DNA of 64,000 bases, from contig JAKSMV010000004.1 in NCBI GenBank assembly GCA_024400425.1, positions 62,001 to 126,000 of the forward strand, written 5' to 3'. This document shows positions 17,062-26,829 of this stretch, piece by piece. This stretch comes from Bacteroidales bacterium (lineage in GTDB: Bacteria > Bacteroidota > Bacteroidia > Bacteroidales > F082). Position 1 is the first letter of the stretch, and each line of letters starts with the position of its first letter. Under the pieces are notes generated by a model. The model made no database searches. It saw nothing but the letters and a program-made list of their open reading frames with translations, and was not told where the DNA came from. Made by a program: the position numbers and the translations under genes.

Positions 17062-18504
17062 ATGAAAGTATTTACAAAACTGTTCGCATTCTGCGCGCTT
17101 TTGTGCGTAATGACGGCTTGTCCATTTACAAAAACTCGTGAAGTCATAGTTACCACTACCGACCCATGCAACCAAACCCATTCTTCTGCAAGATGCGGAT
17201 GCACAGTAGAGACTACCAGTAACATTGAAATCAAAGAAATCGGCATTTGTTGGGGAATGACCAATCCACCAACAATAGCCGATAACCGCGTCATTTCACA
17301 ATACTCTAAAACAAGTTTTACCACCACACTGGAAAATCTTGAGTCTAATAAGGACTATTATGTTTGCGGTTATGCCATCGCTAATGACATTGATGGAACA
17401 ATCTATTATGGTGATACCAAGTCATTTACAACAATGGAATCTCCCATTGAAGTTATTACCATGCAACCGACCGAAATCGAATACACAACAGCGAGATGCG
17501 GAATTGACATCAATAACAATAACAACCTAAATATCACAAAGATAGGCATCTGCTATGGAAAAGAAGAAATGCCAGTCCACACCTACGATTATTCAAATTG
17601 TGCATGTTCTGGATACAACAATGTCAGTTTCACACCTATTATTGAAAATCTTGAACCTGGGGAAACTTATCATGTCAGAGCCTTTGCTGAAGCCAACTAC
17701 AAATGTTACTATGGTTCCGACATGGTCTTCACCCTAAAAGAGGCCCCCGAAAACGCTTTCCTAGTTGACAACAACAAATTTGTCTATTTCTCACCTGGCA
17801 ACCTTCAGTACCAAGCCTCAACCAATACTTGGCGTTTTGCCGAAAACCAATATGACATTATTGGTGAAGACAACAAAAACATCAGCGAAACTTATGATGG
17901 TTGGATTGACTTATTTGGTTGGGCCACAAGCGGCTACTATTGCGGAAATGACAACTATCAACCCTATCATTACACATCAACGTCACCATACGGTCCAATA
18001 GAAAATCATGATTTAACAGGTGAATATCAAAACTGCGATTGGGGCATTTACAACCCTATCAGTAATGGAGGCAATCAAGCAGGATATTGGAGAACACCAA
18101 CTGCTGATGAATGGGATTATGTGATGAACACCCGTGCAAATGCCAAGCAAAAAAGAGTACATTGCACCATCAACGGAACAAACGGTGTAATGATTATGCC
18201 AGACAATTCTACATGGCCAGAAGGAATTGGCGGCAATCATGGCAATTCTTCCTTCAGCGACAACACTTATTCTTTGTCAGACTGGGAAACTCTTCAAAAT
18301 TCAGGAGCCATATTTTTCCCTAAAGCTGGATATAGGCAACTAAAAAATTTCTATAATGTAGGTGGAAACTATTGGTCATCCACATATTCATATGATTCTA
18401 ATTATGACAGATACGCAAAGTCCATGGATTTCAACGACTATATCCTAACAAACAGCAACAAAGCTGTTTATCAAGGTCGCTCTGTCCGTCTCGTTCACGA
18501 TTAA
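17062..18504 (+). CDS. Surface lipoprotein with two FN3-like repeats and a FISUMP/DUF1566-like domain
   Basis: The 480-residue protein has a signal sequence ending in the lipobox MTAC (Cys20). Two FN3-like repeats follow (about 30-125 and 130-225), each with a KIGICxG/EIGICWG segment and a late YHVRAFAEAN or YYVCGYAIAN strand. The C-terminal half (about 230-480) starts FSPGNLQYQ and contains WRTPTADEWDYV, FFPKAGYR, GGNYWSSTYS and GRSVRLVHD, as in Fibrobacter-major-paralogue-like domains with a C-type-lectin-like fold. Such proteins are abundant in gut Bacteroidales and are taken to be surface proteins of unknown ligand. It is monocistronic, with a strong terminator after it. Confidence 0.8.
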   Translation: MKVFTKLFAFCALLCVMTACPFTKTREVIVTTTDPCNQTHSSARCGCTVETTSNIEIKEIGICWGMTNPPTIADNRVISQYSKTSFTTTLENLESNKDYYVCGYAIANDIDGTIYYGDTKSFTTMESPIEVITMQPTEIEYTTARCGIDINNNNNLNITKIGICYGKEEMPVHTYDYSNCACSGYNNVSFTPIIENLEPGETYHVRAFAEANYKCYYGSDMVFTLKEAPENAFLVDNNKFVYFSPGNLQYQASTNTWRFAENQYDIIGEDNKNISETYDGWIDLFGWATSGYYCGNDNYQPYHYTSTSPYGPIENHDLTGEYQNCDWGIYNPISNGGNQAGYWRTPTADEWDYVMNTRANAKQKRVHCTINGTNGVMIMPDNSTWPEGIGGNHGNSSFSDNTYSLSDWETLQNSGAIFFPKAGYRQLKNFYNVGGNYWSSTYSYDSNYDRYAKSMDFNDYILTNSNKAVYQGRSVRLVHD

Positions 18505-18527
18505 GTATTCATACAGCATCCAAAACA

Positions 18528-18559
18528 AGAAAGCCGCAGCCAAAGGGTTGCGGCTTTCT
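18528..18559. terminator. Bidirectional intrinsic terminator
   Basis: AGAAAGCCGCAGCC (18528-18541) pairs with GGTTGCGGCTTTCT (18546-18559), 14 bp with one G-T pair and an AAAG loop, followed by T-rich sequence. It lies between the convergent lipoprotein and SPFH genes. Confidence 0.85.
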
Positions 18560-18587
18560 TTATTCTTATTCGTGTTGCTGCTAATAA

Positions 18588-19535
18588 TTATTTCGCGAAC
18601 ATGTCTTTAATTCCGCCCAACGAACCAAGCATATTGGTAGCTTCGTAAGGCAGATAGACGGTCTTATTATCCTGACCACCAGCCACTTCCTTCAGGGCTT
18701 CGATGTACTTGACAGCAAGCAGATAGTTCACTGGGTCGGCACCCGTGTTGGCCACCGACTCGCTGATATTGCGGATTGCGGTAGCTTCGGCTTCGGCCTG
18801 CAGCACTTTGGCGCGGGCTTCACCTTCAGCCTTCAGGATGTTGGCTTGCTTCTCAGCTTCAGCGGCGTTGATTTCAGCCTGTTTCTCACCTTCTGAGTTC
18901 AGAATCTGCGCCTGCTTCTCACCTTCTGCTTTCAAGATTTCGGCACGACGGTTACGTTCAGCCTGCATCTGCAGTTCCATTGTGCGACGGATGCTTTCAG
19001 GAGGTGTAATATCTTGCAATTCAACACGATTCACCTTAACGCCCCACTTGTTGGTAGCGTCATCAAGGACGGTGCGAAGCTTCGAGTTGATGGTGTCGCG
19101 CGATGTCAAGGTTTCATCGAGTTCCATTTCACCAACCACGTTACGAAGAGTGGTTTGGGTCAGCTTTTCGATAGCCACTGGCAGGTTCTGGATTTCATAG
19201 ACGGCCTTAGTGGGATCTACAATCTGGAAATACAACAATGCGTTGATTTCAGTCATGACGTTATCTTTTGTAATAACGCTCTGTTTGTCAAAGTCATACA
19301 CTTGTTCACGCATATCAATGCGGTTGGTCTTCGCCAGATAGCCATTCTGACGACGGATGATGGTATCCTTAGCCCGTTCGACGACAGGCAGGATGACGTT
19401 GATACCTGCGGTCAAAGTACGGTTGTACTTGCCAAGGCGTTCGACAATCATGTTCTCCGATTGGGAGACAATCTTAATTCCGCTGAGTACATAAAACACA
19501 ACGAGAGCAATCAATACCCATAATACGATGTTCAT
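18588..19535 (-). CDS. SPFH/stomatin-family membrane protein (paraslipin/QmcA type)
   Basis: The 315-residue protein has one N-terminal membrane anchor (about 3-19) and an SPFH/Band-7 domain (about 20-190, with ENMIVERLGKYNRTL and TPPESIRRTMELQMQAER). A long Ala/Glu/Lys coiled coil follows (about 190-260), made of repeated EGEKQAxI units. Stomatins form large oligomeric rings in membranes and are linked to microdomains and protease control. The adjacent upstream NfeD gene is the usual partner. Confidence 0.9.
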   Translation of the reverse strand: MNIVLWVLIALVVFYVLSGIKIVSQSENMIVERLGKYNRTLTAGINVILPVVERAKDTIIRRQNGYLAKTNRIDMREQVYDFDKQSVITKDNVMTEINALLYFQIVDPTKAVYEIQNLPVAIEKLTQTTLRNVVGEMELDETLTSRDTINSKLRTVLDDATNKWGVKVNRVELQDITPPESIRRTMELQMQAERNRRAEILKAEGEKQAQILNSEGEKQAEINAAEAEKQANILKAEGEARAKVLQAEAEATAIRNISESVANTGADPVNYLLAVKYIEALKEVAGGQDNKTVYLPYEATNMLGSLGGIKDMFAK

Positions 19536-19565
19536 AGTTTTAAGATTTAGATATGAATAATATTG

Positions 19566-19997
19566 TTATTTCCTTACTGTTACGATGAGGCTTTCGCGGC
19601 CCACGATGGTCACCTCTTCACCTTTTTCAATCACAGTGTCGTCTTCGGCAACGGCTTTCCAATCATCGCCATCCACGGCCACACGACCTGTATGGGCACG
19701 ATGGTCGATGGTTTCGCTAACAACTGCCTTTCGTCCAATCAAGGCATCGACGTTGGTTTTGACGTCTTTCGAATTCCGTTCAAGTAAACGCATCACAACA
19801 GGACGCAGGAAGATGAACGTGAGCAACGAGACAGCAGCAAAGACAATGAGCTGCCATACATAACCGCCACCAAGATAGGCAGTGAGGGCCGAGAAGCCTG
19901 CCCCAAAGGCAAAGCAGATGGATCCGAAACCCGCAGTGCAGATTTCGACAATGACCAAGACGAATGCGGCAATGAGCCAATACTGATAGATTTCCAT
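19566..19997 (-). CDS. NfeD family protein
   Basis: The 143-residue protein has three to four N-terminal membrane segments (about 6-75) and a C-terminal OB-fold (about 85-143, with LIGRKAVVSETI, GRVAVDGDDWKAVA and GEEVTIVGRESLIVTVRK). Short NfeD proteins without the ClpP-like protease domain associate with stomatins. The gene lies 30 bases upstream of the SPFH gene in the same operon, a conserved arrangement. Confidence 0.9.
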   Translation of the reverse strand: MEIYQYWLIAAFVLVIVEICTAGFGSICFAFGAGFSALTAYLGGGYVWQLIVFAAVSLLTFIFLRPVVMRLLERNSKDVKTNVDALIGRKAVVSETIDHRAHTGRVAVDGDDWKAVAEDDTVIEKGEEVTIVGRESLIVTVRK

Positions 19998-20028
19998 AAT
20001 GATTTGTATTTGTTATGAATTGATGTTG

Positions 20029-20036
20029 CAAATATA
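20029..20036 (-). promoter_or_regulatory. Bacteroidota -7 box (TATATTTG) for the NfeD-SPFH operon
   Basis: TATATTTG on the minus strand lies 32 bases upstream of the NfeD ATG and just downstream of the terminator that closes the glycogen locus. Confidence 0.6.
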
Positions 20037-20052
20037 GGCAGAAAAAACATAC

Positions 20053-20083
20053 AAAAAAAGGCTGCAACGTTGCAACCTTTTTT
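20053..20083 (-). terminator. Intrinsic terminator of the glycogen operon
   Basis: A near-perfect palindrome centred on TGCAACGTTGCA with outer A7 and T7 runs (one internal mismatch). It lies 10 bases after the stop codon of the synthase-phosphorylase gene. The U tract works in both directions. Confidence 0.8.
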
Positions 20084-20092
20084 CTGACTTTG

Positions 20093-23000
20093 TCATATCC
20101 ATTTCACCAACGGGAAATCTTGCCTGTGAGGCAACATCGGATGGGTCGGGAACACACGGAAGGTGTAGTTGTAAACGCCTGCGCGATCAATCGGCACCTT
20201 GATATAATACTTCGCCCAGCCATCGCCCGAATCGACAAGTTTCATGCTTTCGATTGAGGTGATTTCGTTGACCACATCATTGTCCTTATTGCCAAAAAGC
20301 AACTCGATGGCCAAATCGCCAGCTTTGATACCAGGTGTTTCGAGCGTGATTTCAGCGATGAACGACTCGCCGAAAGTCAATGGACGGACATTAGTGTCGG
20401 GCAAAATCAAAGATTTCACTTCCACGTTCTCCCAATTCGAGCGAATCGAATTCTTCCATGCATTGATTTCAAACGCTTTCTGATAACGGTTGGCGCGCAT
20501 CAAATTGGTGCGTTCGATGAGCTTGTTATAATACCTCTCGAAATAGTCGTCCATCATGCGCTTCATGGTGTAGTTCGGAGAAATTTCAGCCAAGCATTTC
20601 TTCATGCTTGCCACCCATCCCGTCGGCACTTCTTGTTCATTACGAGTGTAATACAACGGAACGATTTCATTCTCCAAAGTATTGTAAATTGTCTCAGCAT
20701 CCATCTCGTCCTGATAACGTTGGTCTTGATAAGTGCGTTTTTCCTGAATGGACCAACCCGCATTTTCGCGATAGCCTTCAGCCCACCAGCCATCAAGAAC
20801 CGAGAAGTTCAGCACACCATTCATCACGGCCTTTTCGCCACTGGTACCAGATGCTTCGAGCGGACGTGTTGGCGTATTCAGCCAAACATCGACCGATGAA
20901 GTCAAGCGGCTACCCAATTCCATATCGTAATTACTGATAAACAATATCTTACCAATAAATTCAGGACGACGCGAAATATCCACAATCATCTTAATCAAGT
21001 CCTGACCAGCCTTATCGTTTGGATGCGCCTTACCTGCAAACAGGAAAATCACTGGTTTGTCGGGATTGTTGACCAGCTGCGACAAGCGTTCCAAATTGCC
21101 GAAAAGCAAATGAGCGCGCTTGTAAGTAGCGAAACGACGAGCGAAGCCGACAATCAAAGCATTCTCATTCAAGCTGTTGACGGTCTGCATAATAAGTTTC
21201 GGGCTTTCCTGACGCTTGCGCATATCCACACGAATCTTGTCAGCCAAATAAACCATAAATTCATGTTTCAACTGCTTGCGGATGTTCCAAATGGTTTCGT
21301 CAGCCACACCATAAATCTTCTCCCAAACCTTTTCATCCGACTGATGGTCAATGTAATCGGCACCAAAGGTCTGCTTGTAAAGCCGTTGCCACAAACGGTT
21401 GCCCCATGTTGGCAGATGAACACCATTCGTTACATAGCCGATATGGTTTTCTTCGGCAAAATAACCCGGCCACAGCGATTGGAACATTTCGCGCGACACA
21501 CGGCCATGGATGCGGCTCACGCCATTCACCTCCTGGCTCATATTCGTAGCCAAGACGCTCATCGAGAACTTCTCGGCCGTGTTGTTCGGATTGAAACGAC
21601 CAAGACCCATGAAACGCTCCCAGCTGATATTCATACGATGCGCATAATGAGGCATATAAGTCCTCAACAGATGTTCTTCAAAAGCATCGTGACCAGCAGG
21701 AACCGGTGTGTGCGTAGTGAACAAGGTTGAAGTACGGACCAGTTCAAGGGCGACATCAAAGTCAAGGTTATGCTTATTAATATAGGTGCGCAAACGTTCC
21801 AAACCGCAGAAGGCAGCATGACCTTCATTGCAGTGATAAATGGTTGGTTTCAATCCAATTGCTTCAAGAAGACGAATACCGCCAACGCCCAAGAACATTT
21901 CCTGCTTCAGACGCATCTCGCTATCACCGCCATACAGACGACTTGTAATGCCACGGTCTTCCTGCGAGTTCTCTTCTATGTCGGTATCAAGCAGATAGAG
22001 ACCTACCCTACCCACATTGACGCGCCAGACCTTCGCATAAACCGAACGGCCAGGGAAAGCAATGCTGATTTTCACCCATTCGCCTTTTTCATCACGGACT
22101 GGGTCGAGCGGCAACTGCGAGAACTTCTGCGGCACATAATCGGCACGCTGCTCGCCCGAAACAGCAATTTCCTGAGCGAAATAGCCGTAACGGTACAAGA
22201 GACCAATGCCCACCATGTTGGCATTCGAATCGGAAGCCTGCTTCATATAGTCGCCAGCCAAGATGCCCAAACCGCCCGAATAAATCTTCAGACTCTTCAT
22301 CAAGCCATATTCCATGCTGAAATAGGCTATCAAGTCCTTTTGGGTTGTCTTTTGCGACATATAATGTTGGAAATCATCATAAACCGCATTCAAACGCGTG
22401 ATGAAATCCTTATCATTTTCCAACTTTTCAATCTGTTCCAAAGACAAACCTTCCATTAAGGCGACCGGATTCTGCTCCGTTGCCACCCAAGCTTCAGGGT
22501 CGATGGATTCAAACAATTCGATGGCATCGACATTCCAGCACCACCAGATATTACGCGACAATTCCTGCAACTTCTTCATTTCCTGAGAATAGACAGGCTG
22601 TATCAACACCTTCTTCCAACTCGGTTCATCGGCTTTCTGATAGGTGACTTCGTGGAGCATATCAGCATAAGGCACCGATTCCAGCATGTAATGACGGCTT
22701 CCCGACTTTTCCAGAGCCATGCCCCAAGCCTTTTGATAATTGGAAATCAATTCCTTCCAACAAAGTTTTTCGGCCAGTGTCAACGCAGCGGTAGCAATCT
22801 GTGCCATTTCATCTTTTGATTTGCCGATGAAATCACGAATTTTAGCGACAATGGAATCAACCACTTGATTCCCAAAACCTTCCTTGCGTTCAACGACCGT
22901 AACTGCTTCACCAGCGCCACCTTCATTTTGGACAAACTTACCGAAGCCCGACAAATCGGTAGTCAAGGTAGGAATGCCGACCGAAACGCTTTCAAGCGGC

Positions 23001-24319
23001 GTGTAACCCCATGGTTCATAATAAGATGGGAACACCGAGAAATCGAAAGCCGAAAGAAAATCGGTGTAAGTCAAGTTGAAAATGCCATCGTTACCGTTCA
23101 GATAGGAAGGTACGAACATCACCTTCACCTTGTCGTTGGCGTCATTTTGCAAGCCTGCATTGCGCAAGGTGTTCAAAATGGCATCGTTTTCATAGTTAAA
23201 GATATGGTGCGTTGCCGGGAAAGCGGTATGGCCTTCGATAGCAACCTGACCATCCAAACGATGCTGCAAATCCTTCGACGGACCGGCCAGATTAGCAGGA
23301 ACCGCAATCACGCCAAGAACGGTTTTCGCTAGATTCTTGTCCTCATTCAACCGGCGCAACGACTCAATGAACAAATCAATTCCCTTGTTCTTGAACTCAT
23401 AACGACCGCTGTTGATGACCATCAGGCAGTCATCGCCAAGTTGCTCGCCACAAAGCGTGCTGGCAATTTTCAGGATTTGCTTACGCGCAGCATTCCGTTT
23501 CGTCAAGAATTCAGCATCGTCTTGACGTAAAGGTTTATCTATACCATTGATTGTCAACACATCTGGTTTACGCTCAAGGAACTGTTCGCATTCCTGAGCC
23601 GTAATGTCGCTCACCGTGGTGAAAGCATCAGCATTCTTGGCAGCTTTCTGCTCCATCGATTGCTGCGAAACGATGTTGAAACGCATTGCCATGGCCGAAG
23701 GCTGATACGACTTCAGATTGTCGTAAAGCGGCAGTCCGTTGCCTGATATGGCGCGGCCCAAATAAGTTGCATGGGTCGTGAAGACCGAAGCAATTTGCGG
23801 GCAATGCTCTTTCAGATAGAGAACGCCCGAACCCGTCATCCACTCATGAAATTGCGCCACAATGTTATTGGTACGCTGCAGGTAGAAATTGGCAAAACTC
23901 TCAATCACTTGACCAGCGGCATAGCCGAACAAGACTGGCTCGATGTAATCCCACTGTCCGCGGATTGAGTCCAACTGATATTGTTCCCACAAATGGCCAA
24001 GTATCTCATTCTTCGACTGATAGAGCGTCGTATAATCGACCAGAATAGCAATCGGGCTGCTCTCGATTTTCCAACGTCCCACACGCACTTTCAAGCCTTG
24101 AGTCAAGGCCTTCTCGCGCCAATTCGCGAACAAGGTGTTGTCCTCGACGAAATACAGCGTCTCGTGCGCTTCCTTCACCACATCAGGGCCAACAGTGATG
24201 TATTTATCATTCAGTAAATTCTTGATTTCGTTTGACTTTGTTGACAGAACGGTATAGATACCGCCCACCATGTTGCAAACTTCCCAACTGGTTTCAAATA
24301 AAAAATCAGGTGTCTTCAT
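20093..24319 (-). CDS. Fused GT3 glycogen synthase and GT35 alpha-glucan phosphorylase
   Basis: This 1408-residue protein joins two opposite activities. Residues about 1-555 are a GT3 (eukaryote-like) glycogen synthase: FETSWEVCNMVGGIYTV at the N terminus, TVSDITAQECE, and SYYEPWGYTPLE with E435 and E443. Residues about 570-1400 are an alpha-glucan phosphorylase: a DUF3417-like entry (SRNIWWCWNVDA, about 585), YFSMEYGL, HCNEGHAAF, and the pyridoxal-phosphate Lys K1163 in EASGTSGEKAVMNG. Both active sites look complete. The synthase would extend alpha-1,4-glucan from a nucleotide sugar, and the phosphorylase would release glucose-1-phosphate. The frame is continuous, so this is a real fusion in this sequence. 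It is the last gene of the locus. Confidence 0.93.
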   Translation of the reverse strand: MKTPDFLFETSWEVCNMVGGIYTVLSTKSNEIKNLLNDKYITVGPDVVKEAHETLYFVEDNTLFANWREKALTQGLKVRVGRWKIESSPIAILVDYTTLYQSKNEILGHLWEQYQLDSIRGQWDYIEPVLFGYAAGQVIESFANFYLQRTNNIVAQFHEWMTGSGVLYLKEHCPQIASVFTTHATYLGRAISGNGLPLYDNLKSYQPSAMAMRFNIVSQQSMEQKAAKNADAFTTVSDITAQECEQFLERKPDVLTINGIDKPLRQDDAEFLTKRNAARKQILKIASTLCGEQLGDDCLMVINSGRYEFKNKGIDLFIESLRRLNEDKNLAKTVLGVIAVPANLAGPSKDLQHRLDGQVAIEGHTAFPATHHIFNYENDAILNTLRNAGLQNDANDKVKVMFVPSYLNGNDGIFNLTYTDFLSAFDFSVFPSYYEPWGYTPLESVSVGIPTLTTDLSGFGKFVQNEGGAGEAVTVVERKEGFGNQVVDSIVAKIRDFIGKSKDEMAQIATAALTLAEKLCWKELISNYQKAWGMALEKSGSRHYMLESVPYADMLHEVTYQKADEPSWKKVLIQPVYSQEMKKLQELSRNIWWCWNVDAIELFESIDPEAWVATEQNPVALMEGLSLEQIEKLENDKDFITRLNAVYDDFQHYMSQKTTQKDLIAYFSMEYGLMKSLKIYSGGLGILAGDYMKQASDSNANMVGIGLLYRYGYFAQEIAVSGEQRADYVPQKFSQLPLDPVRDEKGEWVKISIAFPGRSVYAKVWRVNVGRVGLYLLDTDIEENSQEDRGITSRLYGGDSEMRLKQEMFLGVGGIRLLEAIGLKPTIYHCNEGHAAFCGLERLRTYINKHNLDFDVALELVRTSTLFTTHTPVPAGHDAFEEHLLRTYMPHYAHRMNISWERFMGLGRFNPNNTAEKFSMSVLATNMSQEVNGVSRIHGRVSREMFQSLWPGYFAEENHIGYVTNGVHLPTWGNRLWQRLYKQTFGADYIDHQSDEKVWEKIYGVADETIWNIRKQLKHEFMVYLADKIRVDMRKRQESPKLIMQTVNSLNENALIVGFARRFATYKRAHLLFGNLERLSQLVNNPDKPVIFLFAGKAHPNDKAGQDLIKMIVDISRRPEFIGKILFISNYDMELGSRLTSSVDVWLNTPTRPLEASGTSGEKAVMNGVLNFSVLDGWWAEGYRENAGWSIQEKRTYQDQRYQDEMDAETIYNTLENEIVPLYYTRNEQEVPTGWVASMKKCLAEISPNYTMKRMMDDYFERYYNKLIERTNLMRANRYQKAFEINAWKNSIRSNWENVEVKSLILPDTNVRPLTFGESFIAEITLETPGIKAGDLAIELLFGNKDNDVVNEITSIESMKLVDSGDGWAKYYIKVPIDRAGVYNYTFRVFPTHPMLPHRQDFPLVKWI

Positions 24320-24348
24320 CTAATTATTCTTCGTAAAAAAAATGAGTG

Positions 24349-24356
24349 CAAAAATA
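24349..24356 (-). promoter_or_regulatory. Bacteroidota -7 box (TATTTTTG) before the synthase-phosphorylase gene
   Basis: TATTTTTG on the minus strand lies 30 bases upstream of the ATG at 24319, within the 47-base gap after the GH57 gene. It may provide extra transcription of the fusion enzyme inside the locus. Confidence 0.5.
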
Positions 24357-24366
24357 GGGAAAAAAA

Positions 24367-25554
24367 TCATACCTTTTTCTTCGACATTTTCTCGACCCTA
24401 TCAGTAAAATCAGTCAAGACATTCATATAGTTGACGTAGGCATCATAAGGCGATGCATAATGGTTGAAATACTTATGGACCACGCCATCGGAGAGCCACT
24501 TCGTGCACATGTAATAGAAATGGTCGGATGTTTGGAGCATGTTCCAATCTTGCTGCAACTCTTCGTCCTTGATGCGATGCACCTTGTTGGTCAGCTTATA
24601 CAGCGACTTGAAGGCATCGTCTTGCAGCGGATTGCCGAGCCAAGCCGTAAGGTCGCGTTCTTCGTCGCTCCACGAGAGCACGTTAGGAACGCTGGCAACG
24701 CACACAGGCTGCAAAGTCTTTCCCAACTCATAAGGCGTGGCAAATCCACAATCGGTTTGCGTGAGCACCGCTTCGGGCAGCTGTTCCATGAAATCGAAGA
24801 TGCCCGTCTCAGCCGACTGGTGTTCGCCAAATGTTTCATAGTCCATGAAAATATTGACCACTTCTTCCTCTTCAGGCAGCGCATTCACCCAGTTGACGAA
24901 ATCTTCCGTGCGGAAAGCATCTTGCGTGAAACGGAAAGCGATTTCGTCGCTAAACTTGAAATTGCGAAGCAAGACCTTCAACTTTGGATTGATTGCGTTG
25001 GCGTACATATAGTTAGGGCTCTTCCATCCCAAGATGTGCTTTGCGCCTTCGGTAAGCATAAGGTTGTAACCCATATCGGCCACTGCTGCCCCGATTTCGT
25101 CGCTATAAATCAACTCGGTATTGCGGAACGTCTTCGGTGTGACACCGAAAGTCTCCTTCATCAACTTCTTGTGAGCCAGCACTTGACGCTTGAACTCGGA
25201 ACCGTCGCTGAGCGAAGCCAACGAGTGCGAATAGGTCTCCGACAGCACCTCCACATTACCCGTTGCCACAAGGCGTTGGAAGCTTTCCAGCACATCGGGC
25301 GCATATTGTTGCATCTGCTCGATGACGGCACCCGAGAACGAGAACGCCACCTTAAAGCGGTCGCCGAACTTCTCGATTTGTCGCATGAGCAATTCATTCA
25401 TAGGCAGATAGCATTTCTCGGCCACACGCCTCATTATCATGCGGTTGTTGAAATCGTCGTAATAGTAGTGCTTCTTCCCGATTTCGAAGAAACGATAAGT
25501 GCGGAGCCTATAAGGCTGATGCACTTGGAAATAGAAACAGATTTGCTTATTCAT
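24367..25554 (-). CDS. GH57 family alpha-amylase/glucanotransferase
   Basis: The 395-residue enzyme shows GH57 conserved regions: VHQP (H12), GNVEVLSETYSHSL (about 99-112), the nucleophile E147 in FRNTELIYSDE, and the acid/base D228 in MDYETFGEH. No signal peptide is present, so it acts on intracellular alpha-glucan. It retains the short catalytic barrel and lacks the long C-terminal domains of archaeal members. Members beside GT4 and debranching genes are common in Bacteroidota glycogen loci. Whether it hydrolyses, transfers or branches cannot be decided from sequence. Confidence 0.88.
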   Translation of the reverse strand: MNKQICFYFQVHQPYRLRTYRFFEIGKKHYYYDDFNNRMIMRRVAEKCYLPMNELLMRQIEKFGDRFKVAFSFSGAVIEQMQQYAPDVLESFQRLVATGNVEVLSETYSHSLASLSDGSEFKRQVLAHKKLMKETFGVTPKTFRNTELIYSDEIGAAVADMGYNLMLTEGAKHILGWKSPNYMYANAINPKLKVLLRNFKFSDEIAFRFTQDAFRTEDFVNWVNALPEEEEVVNIFMDYETFGEHQSAETGIFDFMEQLPEAVLTQTDCGFATPYELGKTLQPVCVASVPNVLSWSDEERDLTAWLGNPLQDDAFKSLYKLTNKVHRIKDEELQQDWNMLQTSDHFYYMCTKWLSDGVVHKYFNHYASPYDAYVNYMNVLTDFTDRVEKMSKKKV

Positions 25555-25578
25555 ATTGTTAGATATTTATTTTTCAAT

Positions 25579-26763
25579 TCAATACGCACGCTTTGTCCCA
25601 CGAAGAAAACCAGACAAACCTACAGAAATCAAATGGACAGCAGAGACTTGACCTTGAGTATATTCTGTCAAACCAAACTCATATTTGATTCTTATCACAT
25701 CTTTATCTACATCAAGCCCATTAAACTTTATGTCAAAGTTTAGTCCAGCCTTATACAACAAGTGACGATTATCCAACTCCTTATATTCATACTCCTTATT
25801 GTCATTTTGTGGATAATGCTCAATTAAACCTCCAATACCAATAAATGGAGAGAGGGCTATACGCTTATGATCGAGCACTGTATAGGCCAAATTTGCGTAA
25901 GGTAAATTCCAATTGCAATTGCTACCTTTAGGATATACAAGATTTGACACTCCATTATAACTATATGTTTGATCCACTCTTGTCTTCAATGTCATCACAC
26001 TAGCCCCAATTGTCAAATCAAACTTCTTGTAAAGGACATCAACACTCACCCCCATGCCTATCCCATTGGTTGGCATATTCCCCGACGAAAAACCTGAGCA
26101 AAAGCTTAAGCCTAAACCCATGCCCCAGTTCTTCTCAACATATTGTTCTCGAATCACATGTCTAACAAACCATTCATAATCGCTATTGGGAAAATCCGAA
26201 AGGAATTGTGTGGCTGACTCATTAACTGTCTCTAGACTTGTTTTGTTCGAGACTGTAGTACGGGATTGATTAGGAATAAACTTATCTAAAATCAACGTAA
26301 TTAGGGCCTTGTCTTCTGGCGACAAACCTGATTCCTGGAGGCTAAACTCAAGGAGATGCCTATCTTCAGTACTTTGTTTTTTCACCACACCATACAATTC
26401 ATCATAGCGCGGAAATACTCTCATACAGGTACTCATACCAGTATAAAAGTCACGTTGATAAGCCTCAAAATAGGCAGAATCGGAATGGTGAAGCAGCGAA
26501 ATCAATTCGTCATACTCATTGGTCCACATAAGGATACACCATAACTCAGCAGGATATAAAGCCACATAGTATTTGTCTTCTATATCAAGCAAATAATCCT
26601 TGATTTCCTTCACCTTTTCATAATCTCGGTCAAGGAATTTCTCAAGAAGATACTCTCTTCCTTTGGCAATCTTTTGGACTTTCGACTGCAAGATTTCTTC
26701 TTCAATCTGAGCGATGGAAGGAATGGTAATAATTAAAGCAAAAAACAATAAAATTCGTTTCAT
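25579..26763 (-). CDS. Secreted protein with helical N-domain and C-terminal barrel-like domain, unknown
   Basis: The 394-residue protein has a signal peptide (to PSIAQ, about 19), then an acidic mostly helical region (about 20-205). From about residue 212 (NWGMGLGLSF) strand-rich sequence follows with repeated Gly/aromatic patterns (NGIGMGVSVDV, SPFIGIGG, HLISVGLSGFLRG), resembling a small outer-membrane barrel. The N-domain is related to the next protein at 26830: both have an SxEDKxxLxxxLD helix and a late SDFPNSDY/KAYPETKY segment. Base composition is more A/T-rich than the glycogen genes on either side. I recognise no family. Confidence 0.6.
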   Translation of the reverse strand: MKRILLFFALIITIPSIAQIEEEILQSKVQKIAKGREYLLEKFLDRDYEKVKEIKDYLLDIEDKYYVALYPAELWCILMWTNEYDELISLLHHSDSAYFEAYQRDFYTGMSTCMRVFPRYDELYGVVKKQSTEDRHLLEFSLQESGLSPEDKALITLILDKFIPNQSRTTVSNKTSLETVNESATQFLSDFPNSDYEWFVRHVIREQYVEKNWGMGLGLSFCSGFSSGNMPTNGIGMGVSVDVLYKKFDLTIGASVMTLKTRVDQTYSYNGVSNLVYPKGSNCNWNLPYANLAYTVLDHKRIALSPFIGIGGLIEHYPQNDNKEYEYKELDNRHLLYKAGLNFDIKFNGLDVDKDVIRIKYEFGLTEYTQGQVSAVHLISVGLSGFLRGTKRAY

Positions 26764-26829
26764 ATCTATTTATATTTTAATGAGTTAATAACAACAATGA
26801 CAATAAATTATATTCAAAAATACTTCATT

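Noticed and set aside
24460..25743. Plus-strand open frame of 427 codons opposite the GH57 gene
   Set aside because: Antisense shadow of a well-supported enzyme; no promoter or motif supports it.
26764..26829. Barrel remnant after the short secreted paralogue, implying a frameshift
   Set aside because: The 66 bases downstream are A/T-rich leader sequence of the next gene and contain no strand-like coding remnant.
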